Made by a program: the position numbers and the translations under genes. A DNA stretch of 13,976 nt from Deltaproteobacteria bacterium CG07_land_8_20_14_0_80_60_11 (GTDB lineage: Bacteria > Desulfobacterota > Desulfobaccia > Desulfobaccales > 0-14-0-80-60-11). The notes beneath the pieces are model-generated. The model searched no databases. It was given only the letters and a program-made list of their open reading frames with translations, and was not told the DNA's origin. This document shows positions 1 to 7,241 of the stretch, one piece after another. Each line of letters begins with the position of its first letter. Position 1 is the first letter of the stretch. The stretch covers positions 1-13,976 of the forward strand of contig PEWM01000184.1 of assembly GCA_002779455.1 (NCBI GenBank). Direction: 5' to 3'.

Positions 1-30
1 CTCTACAATAGATTTGTTATAGAGGTGCTC

Positions 31-204
31 ATGTCGCAGGAAGACGTCAAGGCCAGAATCAAGGCGGCGGCCCCGGAGGGCAAGATCGCCTGCGCCGCGG
101 CCTTCAGACTGGCTGAAGAACTGGGCCTTTCCCGCCACGACCTGGGGGAGCTGCTCAACGAGCTCAAGATCAAAATCATCCAGTGCCAATTGGGTTGTTT
201 CTGA
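31..204 (+). CDS. Small Cys-containing protein, 57 aa, coupled to radical SAM gene
   Basis: A 57-residue reading frame starts MSQEDVKARIK and ends KIIQCQLGCF. Its stop (202-204) lies one base before the ATG of the radical SAM gene, so the two are almost certainly co-translated. The middle (about residues 20-46) looks like a small helix-turn-helix-type helical unit (LAEELGLSRHDLGELLNELK). The C-terminus carries two Cys four apart (C52, C56), with a third at C21. I recall similar small proteins ending in CQLGCF from deltaproteobacteria, but I know no function. The ATG at 31 is preceded by GAGGTG at 22-27, only 3 nt away, which is short spacing. The frame stays open to the left edge of the window, so a longer N-terminus cannot be excluded. 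Codon use is GC-rich like the next gene. Possible roles, all inferred, are a metal-binding accessory protein or a small regulator. Confidence 0.72.
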   Translation: MSQEDVKARIKAAAPEGKIACAAAFRLAEELGLSRHDLGELLNELKIKIIQCQLGCF

Positions 205-205
205 T

Positions 206-1138
206 ATGGCCCACCTGTTCGGTCCGGTTCCGTCTCGCCGCCTGGGGCGGTCTTTAGGGGTTGATCTCATCCCTCCCAAGACCTGCCCTTATAACTGCAT
301 TTATTGCGAGGTGGGGCCCACCACCTGCCAGACCCGGCAGCGTTTTTCCTACCAGACCGAAGCCATGATCTCGGAGATGGCCGACTATCTCAAGGACCCA
401 GGCCCGGCCCCAGATTTCATCACTATGGCCGGCTCCGGCGAACCCACTTTGAATCTCGGGTTGGGCCGCATCATCCGCGAGATCAAGGCGATGACCGATA
501 TCCCGGTGGCGGTGCTCACCAACGGGGCCCTCCTGTATCTGCCCGAGGTGCGCCGGGAGCTGGCCGCGGCGGATGTGGTCCTGCCCTCCCTGGACGCCGC
601 CCGGGAAGAGACTTATCGCGCCATCAACCGGCCCCTGCCGGAGCTTTCCCTGGAGTCTTTGCTTGAGGGCCTTATGTCCTTCCGCCGGGAGTACCGGGGC
701 CGGATCTGGCTTGAGGTCATGCTGCTCAAAGGTCTTAATGACACCGAAGATGAATTGACCCTCTTGCGCCGGGCTATACAAAAAATCGCCCCGGACAAGA
801 TCCAGATCAACACCGCGGTGCGGCCGGTGGTGGAAGCCGCCGCCCGGCCCCTGGATGCCGGGGAGATGGAGGCCGCCGCCGCGACCCTGGGAGGGCCGGT
901 AGAGGTCATCGCCTCCTTCAGCCGGGCGGATATCGTCGGCATATCCGGCCGAGACGACGATTTCGTGGAAATGCTCTCCCGGCGGCCCATGACCGCCCCG
1001 GACCTGGCCCAGGCGTTGGGCCTGCCGCTGGTGCAGGTAGTGGCCCGGCTAAAACGCCTCCAGGACTCCGGCCGCATTTCGCATAACCGGTACCATGACC
1101 AGGAATTTTACCGCAGCCAAGAAACCGGTGCAGCCTAA
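206..1138 (+). CDS. Radical SAM protein, COG0731 (TYW1-like Fe-S oxidoreductase) family
   Basis: This 310-residue protein opens with FGPVPSRRLGRSLGVDL followed by the radical SAM cluster motif CPYNCIYC (C27, C31, C34; CxxxCxxC), which would hold the [4Fe-4S] cluster that cleaves S-adenosylmethionine. MAGSGEPTL (about residues 73-81) is the glycine-rich GEPTL strand typical of the fold. The barrel seems to run to about residue 250. After it comes a winged-helix-like tail (about 255-305, with APDLAQALGLPLVQVVARLKRLQDSGRIS) that could bind nucleic acid or a partner. COG0731 includes the tRNA wybutosine enzyme TYW1, but most bacterial members are uncharacterised, so the substrate is unknown here. 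The start is fixed by the stop of the 57-aa gene one base upstream. The GC-rich codon use matches the 3016-7185 gene but not the next two genes. The family call is secure; the function is not. Confidence 0.93.
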   Translation: MAHLFGPVPSRRLGRSLGVDLIPPKTCPYNCIYCEVGPTTCQTRQRFSYQTEAMISEMADYLKDPGPAPDFITMAGSGEPTLNLGLGRIIREIKAMTDIPVAVLTNGALLYLPEVRRELAAADVVLPSLDAAREETYRAINRPLPELSLESLLEGLMSFRREYRGRIWLEVMLLKGLNDTEDELTLLRRAIQKIAPDKIQINTAVRPVVEAAARPLDAGEMEAAAATLGGPVEVIASFSRADIVGISGRDDDFVEMLSRRPMTAPDLAQALGLPLVQVVARLKRLQDSGRISHNRYHDQEFYRSQETGAA

Positions 1139-1171
1139 TCCCCAGGCGACTGAGCAATATACAGGTCACAA

Positions 1172-2254
1172 ATGAATAAGTTGGACCAAATAAAAATAAC
1201 CAATTATAAATCGATCCGGTACCTTGACCTGGAATTGAGTGACTTGAACGTTTTTATCGGTGCGAATGGCTCCGGCAAATCAAATTTCATCGGCGCTTTC
1301 AAATTCTTGAATCATCTGATCGAAGGAAATTTGCAAATCTATACCGCCGCACAAGGCGGAGCGGATATTATTCTACATTTTGGGCGGAAGAAATCGGCAT
1401 CGATGTCTTTCAGTTTATCTTTTGAAAACGGCGTCAATGGGTATGAATGCAGACTATCCCCAGGCACTGAAGGTAATTTCTTTTTTAAATATGAGGATGT
1501 ATGGTTCCATGATAAAGCCTATTCAAACCCCAAAACAGAAAGACTGGGAAGTGGACATCTGGAATCTAAGATTTCAGCAAAACCTACCCGCATTGCTGGT
1601 TATGTACTGAGTCATTTAGCGAGTTGGAAGCTTTATCACTTCCATGACACCAGCGATAGTGCCAAGGTAAAGCAGACCGGAGATTTGGAAGATAACCGGT
1701 TTCTCAGGCCTGACGCCCGCAATTTGGCCGCCTTTCTCTATCGTTTAGAAAGAAATCATAAAGACCATTTTGACAACATCCAGGATGCTATCCGTTTGGT
1801 GGCGCCATTTTTTGACCGCTTCAATCTCCAACCATCGGAGTTAAATCCAGATAAAATCCGCCTGGAATGGTTGGAGAAAGGCAGCGATGCCTATTTTAAT
1901 GCCTCGGTCCTCTCGGATGGGACCCTGCGGTTCATCTGCATGGTTACCCTATTGCTTCAACCACAATTGCCATCGGTGATTTTGGTGGACGAACCGGAAT
2001 TGGGGCTGCACCCATCCGCCATCTCGGTATTGGCGAATCTCCTGCAAAGTGCAGCAAAGCGGACCCAAGTATTGATCTCGACCCAGTCTGTAACCCTGGT
2101 GAACCATTTTCAACCCCAAGATGTGGTGGTGGTGGAACGGGAAGAGGGCCACAGCGTATTTCGGCGTTTAGATAAAGCTGATATGACAAATTGGCTCGAC
2201 GATTACAGTCTCGGTGATCTCTGGGAAAAGAATGTCATTGGTGGGCGTCCATAA
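1172..2254 (+). CDS. AAA family ATPase (OLD/RecF-like, COG4637/AAA_21 type), putative defence ATPase
   Basis: This 360-residue SMC/ABC-like ATPase begins with the usual KITNYKSI strand. It has Walker A GANGSGKS at 30-37, an ABC-type signature LSDGT at 247-251, and Walker B plus D-loop ILVDEPELGLHP with D273/E274. The end of the next core strand reads STQS where many relatives have a His (STHS). There is no recognisable zinc hook, and the middle (about 60-240) is the family's helical insertion. There is no nuclease domain on this chain; the next gene, 3 nt downstream, encodes a DUF4276 Toprim-like protein that probably supplies it. The split resembles an OLD nuclease cut into ATPase and Toprim parts, or two-gene defence systems such as PARIS and AbiL. 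A weak AGG (1163-1165) precedes the ATG. The gene is clearly more A+T-rich than the radical SAM gene before it, consistent with horizontal transfer. The family is sure; the anti-phage role is inferred. Confidence 0.92.
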   Translation: MNKLDQIKITNYKSIRYLDLELSDLNVFIGANGSGKSNFIGAFKFLNHLIEGNLQIYTAAQGGADIILHFGRKKSASMSFSLSFENGVNGYECRLSPGTEGNFFFKYEDVWFHDKAYSNPKTERLGSGHLESKISAKPTRIAGYVLSHLASWKLYHFHDTSDSAKVKQTGDLEDNRFLRPDARNLAAFLYRLERNHKDHFDNIQDAIRLVAPFFDRFNLQPSELNPDKIRLEWLEKGSDAYFNASVLSDGTLRFICMVTLLLQPQLPSVILVDEPELGLHPSAISVLANLLQSAAKRTQVLISTQSVTLVNHFQPQDVVVVEREEGHSVFRRLDKADMTNWLDDYSLGDLWEKNVIGGRP

Positions 2255-2257
2255 TTT

Positions 2258-2914
2258 ATGCGGAAAGTACTAGTTCTGGTGGAAGGGCAGACCGAGGAAA
2301 AATTTGTCAAAGAGGTTCTGAACCCGCACCTAAATAATTATGGAAAGTACCTAATCCCGACTCTTGTGAATACCAAAATTGTCAAGAGCGGCCCCAATTT
2401 TAAGGGGGGAATAATCTCCTATACACAAGTTAGAAGAGATTTGATGCGATTACTGGGTGATACAAGTGCCCTTCGTGTAACCACCATGTTTGATTTATAT
2501 GGTCTGCCTGGCGAATTTCCGGGCCGTCAGGATGCCCCGGCTGCACCTTATGACAAAGTGCAATACATAGAAAATGCTTTCAGACAAGATATAGATCACC
2601 CGAAATTTTTGGTAAACTTAACTCTGCATGAATTCGAGGGTCTCCTGTTCACTAAACCGGCAGAAATCGCCAGGGCGCTCTATGATCCAGGCAAGGAACC
2701 CGAACTTACGCAAATTAGAGCCTCTTTTAAGACTCCTGAAGAAATCAATGATAATCCCAAGACTGCTCCGTCAAAAAGGTTGAAAGATATCTTTCCTATG
2801 TACAATAAACCTTTCTACGGCATGGTAATTTCCAAACGCATTGGGTTACATGCACTCTGCGCAGAATGCCCCCATTTTCATCAATGGGTGAGTCGTTTGG
2901 AAAACCTGCAATAA
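2258..2914 (+). CDS. DUF4276 family protein (Toprim-like putative nuclease subunit)
   Basis: This 218-residue protein matches the DUF4276 pattern from memory. It has an N-terminal strand ending in a conserved Glu (VLVLVEGQTEEKF, E9), then TTMFDLYGLPGEFPG with D79, then LHEFEGLLF (about 127-135), and a C-terminal block RIGLHALCAECPHFHQW. DUF4276 is regarded as Toprim-like; E9 and D79 are the likely metal-binding acidic residues, implying nuclease-type chemistry. It starts 3 nt after the AAA ATPase stop with no good ribosome-binding site of its own, so translation is probably coupled and the two products likely act together. Base composition is A+T-rich like its partner. No signal peptide or membrane segment is visible. 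About 100 nt of A+T-rich sequence separates it from the next gene, with no clear terminator. The family assignment is confident; the role as effector of a defence system is inference. Confidence 0.88.
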   Translation: MRKVLVLVEGQTEEKFVKEVLNPHLNNYGKYLIPTLVNTKIVKSGPNFKGGIISYTQVRRDLMRLLGDTSALRVTTMFDLYGLPGEFPGRQDAPAAPYDKVQYIENAFRQDIDHPKFLVNLTLHEFEGLLFTKPAEIARALYDPGKEPELTQIRASFKTPEEINDNPKTAPSKRLKDIFPMYNKPFYGMVISKRIGLHALCAECPHFHQWVSRLENLQ

Positions 2915-3015
2915 TAAAATGTTTTTCCGAAGATTTAATAAAGGGCAGAACGGCTAATCCTGAAACGACAATAACTTTCTGAGAATTTCTATCCGCAATT
3001 CGGGGGATACGGCAT
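2915..3015 (+). other. A+T-rich intergenic spacer before the activase gene
   Basis: These 101 bases separate the DUF4276 gene from the activase-like gene and mark a sharp composition change from A+T-rich to GC-rich. A weak inverted repeat GAATT/AATTC (9-base spacer) lies near 2980-3000, but it lacks the strength or T run of a terminator. I see no convincing -35/-10 pair. The right end holds the ribosome-binding site of the next gene. Confidence 0.5.
3002..3007 (+). promoter_or_regulatory. Ribosome-binding site of the activase gene
   Basis: GGGGGA lies 8 nt before the ATG at 3016. It supports that start, which puts the first activase glycine motif (DVGLDVGS) at residue 6, the normal position for the family. 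Confidence 0.6.
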
Positions 3016-6000
3016 ATGCAAGGCAAATTCGATGTGGGGCTGGATGTCGGCTCAGTGAGCGTCAATCTGGTGATCATGAATCCCGCCGGGGAGGTGGTCA
3101 AGGAAGTTTACCGCCGCCACCTGGGGGCGCCCTCCCGCACCGCTTTAAACCTCCTGGAGTCCCTGGAATTTCCCCTAACGCGGTGCCGGCTGGTGGCCTG
3201 CACCGGCATGGGGGGCCAGCGGCTGGCAGAGATTCTGGGCGGCCGGTTCATCAATGAAGTCATCGCCCAAGGCCGGGGGACGCACCATTTTGCGCCCCAG
3301 GCCCGCACCATCATCGACATGGGGGGCGAAGACGCCAAGATGATCATGGTGGGGGAGGAAGACGGCCACCTGATTATCGAGGATTTCGCCATGAACACCA
3401 TGTGCGCCGCGGGCACCGGCTCTTTCCTGGACCAGCAGGCGCACCGGTTGGGCTACACCATCGAAGAATTCAGCGAACTGGCCCTGAAATCCACCACCCC
3501 GCCCCGGGTGGCCGGGCGCTGCAGCGTCTTTGCCAAGACCGACATGATCCACCTGCAGCAGGGCGCCACCCCGGACTTCGAGATCATCGCCGGCCTGTGC
3601 CAGGCCATGGGCCGCAACTTAAAGAGCAACATCGCCAAGGGCAAGACCTTCGCCCCGCCGATAGCCTTTCAAGGGGGCGTGGCCCACAACCTCGGGGTGC
3701 GCCAGGCCTTCCGGCAGGTCTTCGGCCTGGATGACGCCGGGCTCATCATTCCGCCGTACTTCTGCGCCCTGGGGGCCGTGGGCGCGGTGCTGGTGGCCCG
3801 GGAGAACCCGCCGGTTGATTTCCACCTGGACCTGAACCCCCTCAGAGAACACCTGCTGCAGGACGAGGACCAATCCCGGCGCCTGCCGCCGCTTAAGCCG
3901 CCCAAGGCCTTGGGTCCGGAGGACTACCGGGTGATCGACCTGCCGGCGGACGGCTCGGTGGTGGAAGGCTACCTGGGCGTCGACGTGGGTTCCATCAGCA
4001 CCAACGTGGTGGTCATCGACGCGGAGATGCGGGTGCTGGCCCGGGAGTACCTCATGACCGCGGGCCGGCCGCTCGAGGCCATCACCGAGGGCCTGCGCCG
4101 GGTGGGCGCCAGGCTCGCCGACCGCGTGAAGATCATGGGCGCGGCCACCACCGGTTCGGGCCGCTATCTCACCGGCGACTTCATCGGCGCCGACCTGGTG
4201 AGGAACGAAATCACCGCCCAGGCCACCGCCGCGGCGGCCATCGACTCCGACGTGGACACCATCTTCGAGATCGGCGGCCAGGACTCCAAGTTCATCAGCC
4301 TGTCCCACGGCGCCATCGTGGACTTCATGATGAACAAGGTGTGCGCCGCCGGCACCGGCTCCTACCTGGAGGAGCAGGCCGAAAAGCTGGGGATTTCCAT
4401 CCGAGGCGAGTTCGGCGACCTGGCCCTGGCCGGCCAGAACCCGGTGCGCCTGGGCGAGCGCTGCACCGTGTTCATGGAGTCCGACCTGGTGCACCACCAG
4501 CAGCGGGGCGCGGCCAAAGAAGACCTGGTGGCCGGCCTGTCCTACTCCATCGTCCAGAACTACCTCAACAAAGTGGTGGAAGACCGGCCCATCGGCAACC
4601 ACATTTTCTACCAGGGGGCCACCGCCGCCAACCGGGGCATCGTCGCCGCCTTTCAGCAGGTCTGCGGCAAAAAGATCACCGTGCCGCCCCATCACGACGT
4701 CACCGGGGCCATCGGCGCGGCGCTTCTGGCCATGCGGGAACGGGACTGGGAGACCTCCGGGTTCAAGGGGTTCGACCTGGCCGACCGGCACTACGAGGTC
4801 ACTTCCTTTGAATGCAACGGCTGCCCCAACACCTGCGAGATTCGCCAGGTGAAGATCGAAGGGGAAAAGCCCCTGTTCTACGGCAGCCGGTGCGAAAAAT
4901 ACGAAGTGGGAAAAGTCCAGAAGCAGTACGATTTGCCGGACCTGCTCCTGGAGCGGGAAAACTGGCTCTACGGCGAAGAGCCCCCCAAAGAAGGGAAGCG
5001 CGGCCCCATCGGCATCCCCCGGACCATGTTCTTTCAGGAGCTCATGCCCTTCTTCCGGGCCTTCTTTGAGGACCTGGGGTTCACGGTGGTTTACTCGCCC
5101 AAGACCAACAAGAAGGTGATCAACCAGGGGACCGAGGCCATGGCGGCGGAGCCCTGCTACCCGGTGAAGGTGGCCCACGGCCACATCCTGGCCCTCTTAA
5201 AGGCCGGGGTCAAGCGCATCTTCCTGCCCAGCCTCATCGACCTGCCCCACCCGCACCCCGAGATTGGCAGCGGGGTGGTCTGTCCCATGTCCCAATCCCT
5301 GACCTACACCGTGCCCACGTCCATCGATTTCGCGGCGTTCGGGGCCAAGATGTTGTCCCCGGTGCTCTACTTCGGCCGGGGCGACCGCTGGCTGCGCCAG
5401 GGCCTCCGGGCTCTGGGGCGGGAACTGGGGGTGGGCCCCTTCCGGGTGAACCGGGCCATGCACCGGGCCCAGGCGGCCCAGCAGGCCTACTACGATCGCC
5501 TCACCGCCCGGGGCCGGGAAATCCTCAATTCCCTGCCGCCCAACGGCCGCCTCCTGGTCCTCATCGGCCGCCCTTACAACGCCCTGGACCCCGGCATGAA
5601 CCTCAACCTGCACCGGAAACTGCGGCAGTTGGGGGTGCTGGCCCTGCCCATGGACTTTTTGCCCGTGGACCAGGTGGACCATTTGGACGAAATCAAGCCC
5701 ATGTACTGGCGCTTCGGCCAGAAAATCCTGGGGGTGGCGGAACTCATCCGCCAAGACCCCCGGCTCTATGGCATCTATATCACCAATTTCGGCTGCGGCC
5801 CCGACTCCTTCATCCAGCACTTCTTCAAGGACCGCATGCGGGGCAAGCCGTATTTGGAGATCGAGATTGACGAGCACTCCTCCGACGTGGGGGCCATCAC
5901 CCGGCTGGAGGCCTTTTTGGACAGCCTGAAGAACGTCACGGTAGAAACGGCCCCGGAGCGGCTGTCCCCTTTCCGCTACCGGGTCACCGGCAATCTCAAG

Positions 6001-7185
6001 CGCAAGATCTATCTGCCCCCCATGACCGACCAGGCCCTGGCCATCGTGGCGGCGTTCCAGGCCTGCGGCGGCGACGCCGAGGCCCTGCCGCCCTCGGATG
6101 AAGAAACCCTGGAACTGGGCCGCCGCCTCACCTCGGGCAAGGAGTGCTACCCCCTCATCCTCACCACCGGCGATCTGGCCAAACTGTTGCAGCGGCCGGA
6201 CTTCGACCCGGACAAGAGCGCCTTCTTCATGCCCGCGGCCGACGGCCCCTGCCGCTTCGGCCAGTACCACCGCTTCCAGCGCCTGGTGCTGGACGACCTG
6301 GGGTATCCCCAGGTGCCGGTCTACTCCCCGGATCAGAACGAAAACATGTTCAAGGAAGTGGGCCTGGTGGGCGGCGATTTTTCCCGGATCGCCTGGAACG
6401 GCATGGTGGCCATCGACCTGTTGGAAAAGAAACTCCGGGAGACCCGGCCCTACGAGTCCATCCCCGGCGAGGCCGACCAGGTCTATGAGCACTATCTCCT
6501 CAAGGTCTTCGATGCCTTGCGGAGCCGGGGCGACCTGACCGGGGCGCTCAAGGAGGCCCGGCGAACCTTCGATGACGTCTCCCTGAGCATCAACGGCGGC
6601 AAGCCCGTGGTGGGGGTGGTGGGGGAAATCTACACCCGGGCCAACCAGTTCTCCAACGAAAACGCGGTGCGGGAGATCGAGGCCTTAGGCGGCGAGGTCT
6701 GGATGCCGCCCATCGGCGAGTGGCTCCTCTACGTCACTCACAGTTCCAAGCATTCGGCCCTGGCCAACCGGCGCTTCCGGGAACTCCTGACGGTCTGTCT
6801 GGAAGAGCGGGTCCAGAAAAAGGACGAGCACCGGCTGGAGGAAATCTTCCGCGGCAGCATCAAGAACCTGACGGAACCCACCATCCCCGAGACCCTAAAG
6901 ATGGCCAGGGACTACCTGCACCCGTCGTTTGAAGGGGAGGCCATCTTGAGCATGGGCAAATCCCACGACTTCGTGCGCAAGGGGGCCTGCGGCCTGGTGA
7001 ACATCATGCCGTTCACCTGCATGCCGGGCACCGTGGTCAACTCCCTGTTCAAGCTCTTCCGGGAGCGCCACGACCACATCCCCTTCCTGAACCTGGCCTA
7101 CGACGGCCAGGAACAGACCCACACCCGCACCCGCCTCGAGGCCTTCATGTACCAGGTGCGCCAGTTCAAGGCCCGCCGGGGGTAG
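3016..7185 (+). CDS. Tandem acyl-CoA dehydratase activase (BadF/BadG/HgdC-like) fused to DUF2229/HgdB-like domains
   Basis: This 1389-residue protein holds two ASKHA-fold activase domains in tandem. Copy 1 (about 5-290) has LDVGS (D10), IDMGGEDAK (101-108), C130 in MCAAGTG and C169 in RCSVF. Copy 2 (about 318-585) has VDVGS (D323), EIGGQDSK, C443 in VCAAGTG and C483 in RCTVF. The 39- and 40-residue Cys spacings match HgdC, where two such Cys per subunit bind a [4Fe-4S] cluster shared by a homodimer; here the two copies could form that dimer within one chain. Next come a Cys-rich linker (C600, C603, C607, C626), a DUF2229-like region with EPCYPVK (C714), and a C-terminal HgdB/COG3581-like region with KECYP (C1044). 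The family couples ATP hydrolysis to low-potential electron transfer onto radical acyl-CoA dehydratases or benzoyl-CoA reductases. The substrate is unknown and no dehydratase genes are adjacent. Codon use is strongly GC-rich. The domain call is secure; the reaction is inferred. Confidence 0.93.
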   Translation: MQGKFDVGLDVGSVSVNLVIMNPAGEVVKEVYRRHLGAPSRTALNLLESLEFPLTRCRLVACTGMGGQRLAEILGGRFINEVIAQGRGTHHFAPQARTIIDMGGEDAKMIMVGEEDGHLIIEDFAMNTMCAAGTGSFLDQQAHRLGYTIEEFSELALKSTTPPRVAGRCSVFAKTDMIHLQQGATPDFEIIAGLCQAMGRNLKSNIAKGKTFAPPIAFQGGVAHNLGVRQAFRQVFGLDDAGLIIPPYFCALGAVGAVLVARENPPVDFHLDLNPLREHLLQDEDQSRRLPPLKPPKALGPEDYRVIDLPADGSVVEGYLGVDVGSISTNVVVIDAEMRVLAREYLMTAGRPLEAITEGLRRVGARLADRVKIMGAATTGSGRYLTGDFIGADLVRNEITAQATAAAAIDSDVDTIFEIGGQDSKFISLSHGAIVDFMMNKVCAAGTGSYLEEQAEKLGISIRGEFGDLALAGQNPVRLGERCTVFMESDLVHHQQRGAAKEDLVAGLSYSIVQNYLNKVVEDRPIGNHIFYQGATAANRGIVAAFQQVCGKKITVPPHHDVTGAIGAALLAMRERDWETSGFKGFDLADRHYEVTSFECNGCPNTCEIRQVKIEGEKPLFYGSRCEKYEVGKVQKQYDLPDLLLERENWLYGEEPPKEGKRGPIGIPRTMFFQELMPFFRAFFEDLGFTVVYSPKTNKKVINQGTEAMAAEPCYPVKVAHGHILALLKAGVKRIFLPSLIDLPHPHPEIGSGVVCPMSQSLTYTVPTSIDFAAFGAKMLSPVLYFGRGDRWLRQGLRALGRELGVGPFRVNRAMHRAQAAQQAYYDRLTARGREILNSLPPNGRLLVLIGRPYNALDPGMNLNLHRKLRQLGVLALPMDFLPVDQVDHLDEIKPMYWRFGQKILGVAELIRQDPRLYGIYITNFGCGPDSFIQHFFKDRMRGKPYLEIEIDEHSSDVGAITRLEAFLDSLKNVTVETAPERLSPFRYRVTGNLKRKIYLPPMTDQALAIVAAFQACGGDAEALPPSDEETLELGRRLTSGKECYPLILTTGDLAKLLQRPDFDPDKSAFFMPAADGPCRFGQYHRFQRLVLDDLGYPQVPVYSPDQNENMFKEVGLVGGDFSRIAWNGMVAIDLLEKKLRETRPYESIPGEADQVYEHYLLKVFDALRSRGDLTGALKEARRTFDDVSLSINGGKPVVGVVGEIYTRANQFSNENAVREIEALGGEVWMPPIGEWLLYVTHSSKHSALANRRFRELLTVCLEERVQKKDEHRLEEIFRGSIKNLTEPTIPETLKMARDYLHPSFEGEAILSMGKSHDFVRKGACGLVNIMPFTCMPGTVVNSLFKLFRERHDHIPFLNLAYDGQEQTHTRTRLEAFMYQVRQFKARRG

Positions 7186-7241
7186 GCGGAAGATGAACCC
7201 GGTGAAGGGGCTTAACTTGACCCGGGGACATTAGGCTCATT

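Noticed and set aside
1172..2914. Identification of the AAA/DUF4276 pair as PARIS
   Set aside because: PARIS AriB is DUF4435; the second gene here carries DUF4276 motifs (DLYGLPGEFPG, AECPHFHQW), so PARIS is only an analogue.
3619..6492. Long open frames on the minus strand (3619-5184 and 5197-6492) antisense to the activase gene
   Set aside because: Their translations are low-complexity (rich in Gly, Val, His, Gln), match no family I know, and are the expected by-product of GC-rich third codon positions in the real + strand gene.
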